NCBI GenBank assembly: GCA_030077755.1
Contig: JAQJZZ010000018.1
Coordinates: 62,001-126,000, forward strand
Reading direction: 5' to 3'
Length of the DNA: 64,000 nucleotides
DNA from: Filosporella fistucella
Lineage: Eukaryota; Ascomycota; Leotiomycetes; Helotiales
Shown here piece after piece: positions 23,582-35,070 of the stretch. The translations under genes were made by a program, and so were the position numbers. The notes beneath the pieces were generated by a model. It had not been told where the DNA came from and did no database searches. It was given only the letters and a program-made list of their open reading frames with translations. Numbering within the stretch: the stretch's first letter is position 1; each line of letters starts with the position of its first letter.

Positions 23582-25150
23582 TGTGTTATGTGTTCCTTCT
23601 TGAAAGATTTGAGTGGTACTTTCAGATTCCTTGTTTCATAAAATGGCTTTTGAGAGTTTGTTTCAAGATTGAAGGGACTGTCAGGTGTATTTTGGATAAT
23701 AGTAGAGGAGAAGAGATTGTAGAAGCTTAAATAAACTCTTGCTGTGGGTCGCAATTTTTTATCTGAATCACCAGATATCAAAAGCGAATACAAGACTCCA
23801 AACTTTGTGAATCAAGTCCATAATAATTCGATACAGTTGCAGATGATACATTTTGATCCGGTCATGGGATATATTTGAACAGAGCTTCGAAACGGTAAGC
23901 CCTTGGGTGCGAACCACAACGTTTTGAATGAGACTGCCAGTATCTTCACTTTTTGTAATCCTGCCTGAAGAAGTTTCTCAACATCCATGGAATTATGTGG
24001 GAAGAGATGATTCAAGGGAATCTTGAAGTATATTTCTTATTGCCAAGTGATACGTCTGGGCTTTGCTCTAATCATTACGACAAAAGCGCTGGCTGTAAAT
24101 ATCTGTGCCAATTAAGGTGAATGCACCTAGAGACTTTGAACGAATCATAAGATCTTGCGGAGCACCCTAATTCCAACTCACACTGTTCATAAATCGGCAA
24201 GCCTATTTCTTGTGGACCATTCAAACAGATATTACGTGTTCCTGAACCCCCACGTGGCCCCTATCTCCTCTAAATAGCATTCTCACAACAAATTCGATTC
24301 ATGAAGCACGCATGATCATGGGTTGAGCACGTTTTTTGATAAAGGAATATTTACGCCACTTCAGTGCAGAAATGTTGTTCACGTACCTTGTCCCAGATCA
24401 AGTCGTATAACATAAGCGGAATTTAGGAAAGTATGTTTCTTAAATTTGAATAGGTGTTCATCTACTGCAGGAGATGCTTGCTCGGTAAAATAAGTTGAAA
24501 AAAATCCGAATCCGCCTGAAGTTCGCGTTTGTATTCTTTCTCGTCCGTACAATCAGCAGCGGACCAAATATTTTCCGTTTCGACTCCTATCTTCGCCGCA
24601 CAAACATTATCACAAAGCGTGGGTAGACCCAAGAGCAGAACGTTCTCCGTACGGCGAAGTCGTCTTATGACATTATTACTAAGGAACATTCCTTGCTATG
24701 TTGGGGAGAAAAATATCCTGAACCTAGTTTGGGGTGTTTGTATCATTTTCATAACAGATGTAGCGACATTAAACCCTGACATTCCTCAGGTGTACCTGGT
24801 CAAAAACCTAAAATGTGTTGTGCATGCAGGTATGTGGCACGGTTGGCTTCACTAGAACCAGGGGCGGTTCCGATGTGGAAGTAAGCTTTGCAAAATTGCT
24901 TGTACATGCATACTCCCGATTACGATCCTCGATAATCTCGTCTGATTTCTCCTTTTCTGGCGTACCTCAAAATGGGATATGGCATTCCAGGGGTATTCTT
25001 GCTAGCATGCTTGAACCCCCTTCAACCCACTAGGGCGGTGCTGCGGGAGATGTTCGCAATGGCATTTGATGTCCTCTTTCAAATTCGATGATATACTGTG
25101 AGCGTAGTGGTTTAAAGGGCTTTTCATAATCAACGAAGCTTCGCGTCAAA
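23582..25150. other. Intergenic region
   Basis: No supported gene in about 1.6 kb. The last hundreds of bases must contain the promoter of the metalloprotease-like gene. Several short frames near 24.5-25.0 kb overlap on opposite strands without protein-like features. Confidence 0.5.
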
Positions 25151-26584
25151 ATGAAGGCATCTATGTTTTGCGTTGCAGTCTTGCAAAGCCTTCTATGTGT
25201 ACTCTGCAATGCTCAAAACTGGATGATTGATCCTGTTTCTTGCGATGTGGGTAAGTGGGAATCATTGAATATCTAAATTTTACAAATTTTCTGTAGAAAA
25301 ATTCTAATGGTGGTCTCAAGCTTCTGGAAAATTTGCCTTCGTCCACACAACCATAACAAATGCGCTGTTAATGGCCAATGCCGCAAATGCTGCGATTAGC
25401 CAAACACCAAGGAATTTTCCAATTCAAGCTGCACTAGACTTCCTGTTCAATAATGGGGATGCAACTCTTGTTTCTGACTTTGGAAATCGTAAGCTTTCCA
25501 TTCAAGACCAGTGTTTGAAAGATAAGGAACTTCTTAATAATAATTTGTTCTTTGGCAGGTGTCTTCAATTCAGTAACTGGGATTACCCGCTTCACAACAG
25601 AAGTCCATTCAAATGCTCAACTTGGAACAAATGATTTGGTAAGGGCTTTATAGTTCCTCTCTTGACAGCGAGACGTTGCTTTGATAATTGATACGTTACT
25701 TTTTAGAAAATATACTGTGATCAATCCCGACTCGAACGCACTCTTATTTCAACGGCACCACCACAAATGTACGACACAGGTAAATTTATGTCAACTCCTC
25801 CTCTCATACATAATTCGCTGACAATGAACCACAGATATCAAACAGATCCTCCGAGAGGATGATTATGCCAAATGCAACATATTCTTCACCACCTCTCCAA
25901 CATTTATGTACACGACCTTGCCACGTGTATTGCCGCTCCAACAAGTACCTCCGTTCCTCCAGATTCAAATCTGCCCTACCTTCCTAAACTGGGCCCTCCC
26001 ATCCGAAGAGTTTAAATGGACTGCTGCACTGACAGTAAAATTTTGGAAGAACTTGGGCGTCGAGGCTGCGCGACAGTTGTCTAGGTTGAGATATTCACAA
26101 ATTGATGCATACTCACTTCTTGATAAAATAATGCTTCATGAAGTATGTAATGACATTGATCTCCTATCCTTTCATTTGTGATTGAGTCTAACATAGTTTT
26201 TAAACAAAGTTGACACATGCAAATCGCTTTTTCACAACACATGATGTGGACGTTGGTAGTAGCACGGCTTATGGTAGGACTTATCTTCCCCACCTCTATT
26301 CGTCGTAGAACGTTTAAGGCTAATATCCATCAGGCTGGAGCAAGTGCCGTGATTTATCGACAGTGGTTTCGGTGCCTGGCTCTGGGATATGGCCTTCAGA
26401 TCCTGCAGGACCGGAGTTCAATGCAGGTACAGTCTTCTCTCTCCCGTACAACATACAAATATGTGTCTTTTCTAAATCTTCTTGATTTCTAGATAGCTGG
26501 GCACTATTTGGAAGTATTGCTTATCAGCTGGCCCAAGGGGTGATTACAGGCATTAATGCGGACGGATCGCTCAATATCGCCTAG
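25151..26584 (+). CDS. Secreted HExxH metalloprotease (aspzincin/M35-like)
   Basis: Eight exons, 25151-25250, 25321-25488, 25559-25638, 25707-25779, 25835-26142, 26210-26273, 26334-26426 and 26493-26584, encode 325 residues. All seven introns are 55-70 nt with GT..AG ends and keep phase. A signal peptide precedes AQNWMIDPVSCD. Exon 5 contains the conserved IQICPTFLNWA segment and the helix SQIDAYSLLDKIMLHE. Splicing to exon 6 completes the zinc motif HELTH, followed by THDVDVGSSTAYGW, where an Asp is the likely third ligand. The C-terminus (SWALFGSIAYQLAQG) matches the closing helix of this fungal family, often annotated as lysine-specific metallo-endopeptidase-like. It probably cleaves proteins outside the cell. 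The canonical GTxxDxxYG aspzincin motif is not seen in that exact form, so the subfamily is uncertain. Confidence 0.78.
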
Positions 26585-26925
26585 ATTCTTACTCAGAAAG
26601 GATCCAAATTTGTTTGTGGTGATTTTCATGGAAGTCATGATTTTGAGGCTAAAAACAGGTTCATAACCTATAATTCCACCCATATTTTCTCTCTGAAATT
26701 ATCTGGTTTCCCTGTGTTCAAATAAATTCCAGGGACTGTCAAAATTCATGCTTTCGTCTAGTCATGTAACCAGTAATAAACAACGAGGGGACTACACAGT
26801 AAAGTACTTGTACACTATAGATGACCGAGTAGAAAGCACACAGTGGACATGAATTCAACGTCTGACGCACTCAAAGACCCGTAGAACGCACTGCCATGTC
26901 ATAATAATCTACAACCAAGAACATT
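26585..26925. other. Convergent intergenic region
   Basis: Lies between the 3' ends of the metalloprotease-like gene and the minus-strand DUF7730-type gene. AT-rich, no feature recognised. Confidence 0.55.
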
Positions 26926-27935
26926 CTATGAAAATATCTCGGACGTAGGAATCCTCAGTATTGTACAATTTGGTAGATCATCCCAAGGATCTGAACCTTC
27001 CCAACCTCTTGTAGCTCTCCAGCTTCCCCTATGAAACTCCGGCAGCATTCCTTCAAGCATTGGTGGAAATGGTAGTGTGATTGTGAAAAGCTCAGGCCTA
27101 GTAACCTGTTTGATAGGCTCTAATAAATATGCTGCAGCCTCTTTATTGAGGGTAGCCCAGGTAAAATCACACACGCAGAGCTTGACGTGAAGTTCATGAA
27201 GTCCTTCCATCGAAGCAATGATACCCCAAATCTTTCTCCATACTTGCTGGTGTTTGACTTGAATGGGCATTATAGATTCAGGAAACTCAGGAATAATAGT
27301 AGGGGGAGCAGTATTTCCTAAAAGTTCCCAGAATAACCGCATTGTACGTATGGTGTTCAAGCGTTGAGGGGGAAGGGAAAGGGGTAGATATTCTATGACT
27401 ACCCCGCCTCCGATAACGAAAGTGTTAGCCTCGTAGAGGACATCAATAGCTTCCGTATAGCTGTGTCAAATAAATTAGTCCGATACACGTCACATTATGA
27501 ATGAATACACTCTACTCTAATGAATGAGACTTACATCTGTCTGCATGTTTTCAGAAGACTCAATAGTTGTTGGGGGACTTCACTGCTCTCAAATCGCCCG
27601 ACGCAATGTCCAAAATTACATTGGCTTGGGTCAGGGGCAATACAGTGCGTGCCCGCTAAACGTGTCTCGAAGCGGTCGAATCCGAGATGGATAGTATGAT
27701 CTTTCAGCACATAGGACCAAATTTGTTGGCGGATCTCCAACGGTAGGAGCTGGAGTAAATGACAATGTGTTTGAGGCGTCGAGGGTCGGGTTATTGGGAT
27801 TCGATTAGAATGGAGACGAGGAGGTGGTAAGTTGTGGTCGTAAGGATCGTGGATATGTGTTCGTCGCCTCTTCGGTTTCAAGCCAGGGAAGACGGAAATG
27901 AGCCATTTGGGCAAGATGGTATAGCCACCTTCCAT
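26926..27935 (-). CDS. DUF7730-type protein
   Basis: Two exons, 27935-27535 and 27460-26926, encode 311 residues. The 74-nt intron has a GTAAGT donor, a CTAATT branch region and a CACAG acceptor, and the join rebuilds the motif CRQ|IYTEAIDVLYEANTF. LLPLEIRQQIWSYVL followed about 60 residues later by TCRQIYTEA..VLY..NTF is the hallmark of a very common fungal domain, F-box-like at its start and annotated as DUF7730. The N-terminal 40 residues are basic (KPKRRRTH). The C-terminal part is a folded domain of unknown role. No signal peptide is present. Function is unknown for the family. The start at 27935 is the first ATG and there is no sign of an upstream exon. Confidence 0.8.
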
Positions 27936-28809
27936 ATCTAGGTAATGTAAGATTCGAGTGGCGAACTTGAACGAGTGGTATTTCAGGTGTAGCTTTGAGG
28001 GAAAAAAGTGCAGACGATCGAGGAGAAAGAATTCGAGCTTTGGGCTCAGATGATTGAGGGATGAGAGCCTGCTTGAAAATTTACATAAAGGAATTCTCGA
28101 TAGGCCAAATTGGTCATGAGTGCAAACGTAAAGTCAAACTTTCGATGATGGATGTTGGTTTGAGGCACAGATCTGAGTCAAAATGAGGTTGATCCTAAGC
28201 GCGGGACGCTTGCGGAAGTATAACATGGTCTCATACAGTAAGCCACCCCACCATTATCTTCCGAAAGACGCCAGGCTAGACCAGGTAGTTTAGCAAGGTT
28301 GAATGCAACCTTAGGTAAGAGAAATAAAGGTACGATAATCGGAAAAATAAATTTTGTATTCCGAATTGACATCAAAGGACCTCAGGGGAATGAAGAAAAC
28401 AGGATGTATGTGGGGTGTAGTCACCCCACTCACCTATCAAAAGTCTAATCTCTCAAGACAAGGCCTTTTTATCCGGTGCAGCTTATTTTCGATATCACGT
28501 TTACGCCGCATCGCTGCGTCCGATGCATTAATTTATGATATTTGACATGGATGTTCACAGTCGCCTCATCGTACCTCGCCTCGGATCGTGTTTTTAATGA
28601 TTGCATGCTGTGAAGCTATCAAATCTGGTCCGTTATGCTTTACTATTCCGAATGGAATACAGCATTTTTGGAAAGGGGCCGTAAGTGCAGTCGAGTGAAG
28701 AGGACCTAGAGATTGTCGTTCTAGAATTTCTGCTTTTCAAGATTAATACCCGTCTTTCCGTACTTTCGTAAAGTTTCTGAAATATCCTGAAATTATTCGA
28801 AAATTCACG
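27936..28809. other. Divergent intergenic region
   Basis: Contains the promoters of the minus-strand DUF7730 gene and the plus-strand spherulin-4 gene. No clear TATA box and no other coding region found. Confidence 0.5.
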
Positions 28810-31800
28810 ATGTTTCGACTCTTCCTGTTGTGCTCTTCTTTGTTCCTCTTCCTCGGTCAGGGAAACACTGCTTTGATCAACAAATTCCCAAAACCGACAC
28901 CTACAATTCAACCACGAATTGGTGCTGCCATCAATGCTATTGTACCTACTACCACAGGTCAAATAGGTGTTAATCCAGTTGAATCAGATCTGGGAGATCC
29001 GAGTACATACGTGGGATCGATCTACGGAACTGACACAAAATATATCACCGTCGACGAATGGTCAACAAAAGTAAATTCAAGATCCAAAATCATGTTCAGT
29101 GCTTACAGAGATCCAGTGGATTGGTGTAAATACACAATACTTGTCAATGGATGGCACTTCCACGGTTGATGTCGTTATTGCAACTGCTACTGCCAAGGCA
29201 AATGGCCAGAATGTCGGTGATATATCTGTCATATTGCCCGAGGGTCTTGTCGAAAAATTGAAAGGATCGATGACCACTGCAATCAATTCTTGTGGGGCAG
29301 TGACAAGAAAAAAGAAGCGTGGAGAGGCAGAAAGTATAGAAATCTTGCCACGGCAAGTGGAAGCAGGTAAGAAATCCAATGAAATGCTCCGGTAGAGCTC
29401 GAATGACCATGGTTAGTTCTCGAATGCCTTTTGCAGCATGCCAAAGTTGATGCAACCGAGGGAGGAACTTTCGATACCTTCGTTGAAGTTCAAAAATGGG
29501 CAGACGTAGGATTTGGAGTCGCTCAAGATGCTGCTGCAGTTTTAGTGAATTATGTTGCTACTCTCTCCAAAGAAGAGGCAGCCAAGACAATTGTCTGGAT
29601 GGCCCTCGTCTCTATTGCCATTGAAACCATTTATAACGAGGTCAATAATGGACAAAAAGAGGTTCTTGTCTCGGTTGGGAAGGTTAATATCCCGGCGTCT
29701 GGATTTGCTACCAAGCCTCCGGAAGATAAGGGATGTAAAGGAGATGAACCAATTACCAAAGCATCTGTAAGTCTAATAATAAGTAGTAAATTCTTAAGGC
29801 TTACCTCATCGCAGCCTATATGCCTCAACCTTGACTGTCTGGGTTCACTGACGGGACTTTGCACAACTGTAAGTTCAGATGCTTTTCAGAGAAACTCTTG
29901 CATCGAGGATTAACAATTTCAGCCACTGAGACTCAAGTGTCCCTGCATCCCAACTATTCCATTGAGTCCAGGAGGGCAACCATGGGATCAAAGTTGGACA
30001 GACTCTCAACAGCAGTGGTTGCATGATGTCAATGCTGGTGTAGGATTCGGTAGCAACGATACTAGTAGCAGTGGTCGTAAGTATCTTCTACTGGAGACCC
30101 TTTATACTGCAACCACACTTCGATGTTGATATGGGAGCTGACCAAAGTATACAGAGCAAATTGCCGTGGCTTCATATATAAATCCAGGCGGTGATCCAAA
30201 CGCTTGGAATCGACTTATCGGATATCCTTCGTACAAAATATCCCTTCTGGTTGCAAATGTCATGAATGGACCTGATTCTGTCGTCTCCTCAGCTTGGACT
30301 GATGTCATTACTCGAGGTATTGCATCGGGCAAAAATGTTCTAGGCTATGTACGCACAGGTTATTTGGGGCTTGTGAATGACCCAAAATTCTCTACGAGAT
30401 TGGGGTCTCGCAATCTGGCCGATTGGGCTGCACAGATTGAGCAGGATGTCAATATGTGGTACAAGCTCTATCCAAATATCGGCGGCATCTTCTTTGATGA
30501 AGGGTGGCCAGAGTGCGGACCAAACAACGAATATGCAAATTTGTACAAGTATATCAACGACTTCGTCAAACGAGCCCATCCTGGTGCCGTGACTGTCTTG
30601 AATCCAGGATCTCCTATGGCGTCTTGCTTCGAGGATACTATGGACACATTACTCACTTTTGAGCTCAATTACGATTCCTATATTAACTCGTACGTCGGAA
30701 ATGACTGGGTGGCGAAGGATCCACGAAAAATATGGCACATTGTTTATAAAGTGCCAGAATCGGAGGTTAGCAACGTTGCTCAGCTTGCAGCCAAGCGTGG
30801 AGCTGGTTTCATACAAATCACTGATGACATTATGCCTAATCCATACGACAATCTCCCTAGCGATTCATACATGCAGAGTCAGTTGAATGCCGTCGTCGGT
30901 GGTAGCCCTCTGAACAATCCAGCATCTTCCTGGCCATCAGGAAGCACACCAGCTGGATCCGTGGGCACCTTGACGCTGGCTGCCTCAGACTATAGCTCTG
31001 CCGATTTGTCTTGGACGGCCGCTTCCGGAGCTGTTGGATATAATGTGTATCTTGGTGATTCCGAGCTCTACGCAAGTGTCCCAGGATCAATGACAAGTGT
31101 GACTATTGGAGGACTTACGCCAGGAAACGCATACGAGTTCCATGTACTTCCCGTAGGTCAAGAGGGTAGAACCGGCTTCTCTTCAAACAGGGTTACAGTT
31201 TACACCAAATCACTACCAGGCGGAGTTTCTATCATCAATTACAGCGCCTCTCCTTTAGGAACATCAACTACATTCAAAGCTGACATTCTAATACCGTATG
31301 CCTTCGTACATCTTTATGTATGGGACTCGATAGGTTGTGACATCACCGAAGATCCAGGATGGTCCATCAATTATTCCAGTGACGGCTATGTCTGCACCAC
31401 CTACATGGTGGAAGAAAATACGTTGTATAAATATAGTGGTGTTATTCCCGCCGGGACAATAAATGCACCATGGGCTTGGACAAGCATGGGAGATATCACT
31501 CGCACAGTTTCTGGGTATACGTACACATGGACACTTCCTCTTGGAACCCAAACGGTCGACACTAGCAAATATGTGGTTCAAGTACAAGGCTACAACCCTG
31601 CAACAGTAGTTTTTGAACCAGATCCAAAGTATTATGATTGTAAAGGCTCGACATTGTGTACAACTCCAGGATTCTTGGCCTGGTGTGATCACGCTGTGAA
31701 TCACCTTGGACGAAATGACAGTTTGTCTTATTCTACTGAGTGAGTACCCTGCTTTCTTATTATTATTAATGTCCCAGATATGTCACTGAAAATTCTGACT

Positions 31801-32045
31801 GCGATTTTAGAGCCGGTCATCAGACTGGGAACTGCGATGGTGATGGAACAAGAAGTTGTGGTGTTTTCGTTCAGGGTACGAACTGTGCCGTTAGTGGTAA
31901 TGATATGTGGTGGGACTACCAGCACATTCGTAGTATTGGCGGCTGTAAGAAGTGTGGTTCTTACCATCGGGAGGATGGCTGCCTGATCACTATCAATTAT
32001 GTATATAAGTGCGATGTGGGGCAAGGAGGGCCATTGTTCTCGTAG
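28810..32045 (+). CDS. Secreted spherulin-4/GH135-like multidomain protein
   Basis: Seven exons, 28810-29070, 29117-29366, 29417-29766, 29815-29868, 29923-30076, 30155-31739 and 31811-32045, encode 962 residues. Introns are 46-78 nt and every junction keeps phase. A signal peptide (FLLCSSLFLFLGQGNTA) is followed by a region of unknown fold (to about 285). Next comes a Cys-rich linker in exons 4-5 (PICLNLDCLG, LCTT, LKCPC). The spherulin-4 domain runs from about residue 358 (ASYINPGG) to 600. Its GGIFFDEGW gives the Asp-Glu pair (about 471-472) expected at the active site of Sph3-type GH135 hydrolases, and a further Glu lies in LLTFELNYDSY. An FN3-like domain spans about 620-700 (SADLSWTAASGAVGYNVY). 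The last exon encodes a separate Cys-rich module (NCDGDGTRSCG ... GGCKKCGS ... DGC ... YKC). GH135 enzymes cut galactosaminogalactan; that activity here is inference. The C-terminal module is not assigned. Confidence 0.8.
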
Positions 32046-32211
32046 ATTCAGATCTGCTCTTGCAGAGTGCTATAAAATCAACTGTATTCTTTTTGTAAAC
32101 GAAAACTTGAATGTTTGGGAGGGAGTAAGTGGTAGGGAAATCAGGCAATGGTATTAGACGTCTAACTCAACGCTCGCAGACCTTGCGCCCCTTGAACATA
32201 ACAGTGTAATC

Positions 32212-32460
32212 CTAATTCAAGTGTGCACAATCTGCGCACTTGATACCACCCTCCATGTTTCTGCATTTCTCACATCCAGAATGCTTCTGCGTCTTATCAT
32301 TACAGTTTGTGCCATGTTTGCCCTTTCTTGACTTTCCTGCTTGCTCTTCCCTTCGTTTTCGCAAAGCTTCTTCCACTTTTTTGACCTCTCCTTCAGTGAG
32401 ACGGGTCGTAGGAGGTTTTCGAGGAGGTGAGGCATTCTTTCTGACTTCGATGATAGACAT
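32212..32460 (-). CDS. Small basic protein with C-terminal Cys cluster
   Basis: Single exon, 82 residues, ATG at 32460. The N-terminal half is basic and helical (LTEGEVKKVEEALRKRREEQ). The C-terminus carries a tight Cys cluster, NCNDKTQKHSGCEKCRN then IKCADC, which could form one zinc site. No signal peptide. Function and family unknown. The gene lies 166 bp beyond the stop codon of the spherulin-4 gene and is convergent with it. It is one of four small Cys-cluster proteins within 12 kb. Confidence 0.5.
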   Translation of the reverse strand: MSIIEVRKNASPPRKPPTTRLTEGEVKKVEEALRKRREEQAGKSRKGKHGTNCNDKTQKHSGCEKCRNMEGGIKCADCAHLN

Positions 32461-33344
32461 AGCCAGAGTATTTTGGATTCAGTGTGAGGTCAGATTTGTT
32501 TATCGTAGACCTGATATTTGAATGTTACGTTAGCTGAGTGGCTTAATTCTTGGATTCTCGTGTCCATGCACTGTATTTTAGTTGAGCTTGTGTAGTCAAA
32601 TCCCAGTATCTCCGCTTCAGATCAGTGTCTGATTTTTGTAGGAAGCGATTGTTTAGGAAGCGAGATAAAGTGGTGTTTAAATGGTGTTAGAATGGTGTTG
32701 ATATGTTGTTGAAAAGTGAGGAAGTTTTAAGCTTAAATAGTTTGCAGGTTGGTTTGAAATTCATTGTTGTGAATCACTACGCTTCTCACCTCCAAGTCAA
32801 TTCGCATGTACTGCTCTGATTCACCATGCCACGAAATTCTATGGCATGTGACTCCCTAGGCTCCATTTAATTGGTCCGGGGTTCTTTTTTTACTCAAGTG
32901 AGCAGTTCCCATAAGTCTTCGCTACTCTCATAGAACTTAGCTCTTCAGACAGAGCCCTCTTAATCAAGTAGATCCCAATTACAGTTCCAAGCTCTACAGA
33001 CTACTGCGTGATAAATCTGCACCTTCAAAGTCATCTGGTATATTTCTTTTCGTGAATGGAAACTGTAGCAGCATATCACTATGCAAGTGATTCGCTCCGA
33101 GTAGTGGATTTGAGAGAAATTTTATATTCGGCTCATGAAGGAGTGATAGATTTAAAAGTATCATTAATCTGAGCAGATTGTCTTAAGTTGTCCTATCTAG
33201 CTTTTCCGTTCTACCTCCATGAAATGCAAACACAAATTCATAACTCCGATATCCATGCACCTTCGCTCCAACACAATGCATCAAAACGATGAAACCAAAT
33301 CTCCAACCCCTCCTTGACACTATTACATATCTTCAAAGCCCAAC
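32461..33344. other. Intergenic region
   Basis: Upstream of the 32.4 kb small gene and downstream of the 33.7 kb secreted-protein gene. A TGGTGTT-type short repeat (ggtgtttaaatggtgttagaatggtgttgatatgttgttg) occurs at about 32671-32711. No other feature. Confidence 0.5.
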
Positions 33345-33713
33345 CTAAACCTTGAAGCAAGTAACAGTAGCACCACACAAATCGAGCGGAGCATTAACCT
33401 TCGCAATCCCAGCAAAAGTATGCTGCTCAGTAACCACAACCTTCCACCCATCAATCAGGAGATCGCATTCCACGCCTTGAAAATTGGATTGCAGAAAGAA
33501 ACTAGTAGCTGGGAAAGTGTCGTTGATATACAGTGCGGTTCCATCGAGGAGGGTAGAAAGAGGTATTGGGGTATAGGTCAATGGGACATTGACGTTTGCG
33601 CTGCGTCCGGTGGCATCGTTTGTGAATTGGAGGGTGGTTGTTGGAGTGGTTGTTGGGGCAGCTGAGGCAAGAGCGCTGAGGAAGAGGACGATGCTGCTGG
33701 TAGAGAATTGCAT
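33345..33713 (-). CDS. Small secreted protein, unknown family
   Basis: Single exon, 122 residues, ATG at 33713. A clear signal peptide (FSTSSIVLFLSALASA, cut before APTTTP) is followed by a Thr-rich start. A compact domain then follows with three Cys (VECDLLIDGW, DLCGATVTCFKV) and one N-glycosylation site (NDT). It has no membrane segment after the signal. A TATATAAG about 180 bp upstream is a good promoter box. The size and secretion fit an effector-type or cell-surface protein, but no family is recognised. An odd number of cysteines in the mature protein leaves one free or suggests a missed exon. Confidence 0.65.
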   Translation of the reverse strand: MQFSTSSIVLFLSALASAAPTTTPTTTLQFTNDATGRSANVNVPLTYTPIPLSTLLDGTALYINDTFPATSFFLQSNFQGVECDLLIDGWKVVVTEQHTFAGIAKVNAPLDLCGATVTCFKV

Positions 33714-35070
33714 TTTGGCTTTTGGGGTTAAGATGACTGGGTTGATTTGGTTTGTTGATGATGGAGAATGTGAATGAGATAGGGATTGACTTCTTGATGA
33801 AGTTTGATTTGAAGATATGGAGATGAGGATTTGCGTGAGATGATGGAACTGATGCTGATAATAATGTTCTCTTCTCGTAGAGGAGACATGATCTTATATA
33901 GATATTCTTCCTACCTGCTCATAATCCCCAACACCGACCTTGACATATCAAAGTTTCCCAAGCCCAGTACCCAAATAAGCTTACTTCTGAGATCCAACCT
34001 ACCAGAACCAGCATTCCTCAATCCCAAGACATCAATTCTGCCAAAGCAAAGGCTGATGTTAAGGCTGAGAAGCGTGATCCGGCAGTGCAACACCAGCGGC
34101 TCTTCTCATCTCACTTAATCTCAAGCCACCAGCTATCCGGAAGCTGCCATGTGTGCAACGGTATGGAAGATGAATACCGAGCCTCACGGCCAAGAACCAC
34201 GAGGCGGAGAGAGCATCTATTTTTAGTTCTTAGGTTGTACCTCTGTAACTAGCTGCATGTCTAAGATATAAGCTTACCTCCGCCTCGCTACAGCGCCGAA
34301 CGAGAACGCCACAAACACTCCAGCGGGCTCTCGGAACGCCATGAGATAAGTAGATAAACCCGAACGAACATACGGATGATTGTCAATTTACTATTGGAAA
34401 CGACACTTTAGGTGATAGAATTATCTTTGACAATGAAGTGATACAGAATTTCCATGAAAGATATGTGTTAAATGAGTAGTAGCAAGCGGACGAAAGTTAT
34501 TCGCACTAGTTAAGAGATCTTATTACCCAAGGGAAGGGTACAGTTCGGATTACATGGATACAAAGATGAGGGCTATTTATAGCAGCTCACTTATGGAGGA
34601 ATGAGGGCGTGATTGGTGGTGGCTCATTTGAGATACAGCACGTGATCTCAAGAGTGTGACGCTGATCGAGTTTCGTTAGCAAGTAAGTTTACATTAAATA
34701 GTGCTCTATGAGTAGGAGTAAAAATCTGAGATCGGCTAACAGAGAGAAGCATCTAGGGAAGCCAATAAATTAGTAGGCATCGTAGGGGTTGGTGGCAGGT
34801 AGTACACGTGACCACCTCTTAAAGGATTGGTGGTTGATAAAATCACACCTGAGACGTGTGAACGGTTTATAACTCCTTGGTGTAGTATAAAAGAACAGAG
34901 CGGTTCTGGTTGATCCAGCTACGAAATTTCTTCGTTCGCTGCATTTCAACTATAATGCAGGTAATTAAATGGTTTCCTGTCAGAATTATGGCAATGTTCG
35001 AATGTGCTCATTCTGATGTTGTATTGTCTCTTCCCATAATAATACCAGATACACCTACAAATCATAATTC
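33714..35070. other. Intergenic region
   Basis: Contains the promoter of the minus-strand secreted protein and the 3' flank of the SMP-30-like gene. No other gene supported. A 15-base match to the start of small-subunit rRNA near 34905 is a chance similarity. Confidence 0.5.
33893..33900 (-). promoter_or_regulatory. TATA box candidate for the 33.7 kb gene
   Basis: TATATAAG on the minus strand, 180 bp upstream of the ATG at 33713. Confidence 0.45.

Noticed and set aside
29099..29395. Separate small gene starting at 29099
   Set aside because: A 46-nt intron (29071-29116) joins this frame to the signal-peptide exon at 28810 in phase, so it is an internal exon of the spherulin-4 gene.
30166..31743. 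Spherulin-4 gene starting at 30166
   Set aside because: The first codon there is GTG, not ATG, and an upstream exon chain with good splice sites leads to a signal peptide.
34905..34919. Match to the start of small-subunit rRNA (CTGGTTGATCC)
   Set aside because: Only about 14 bases agree and the following sequence does not resemble rRNA.
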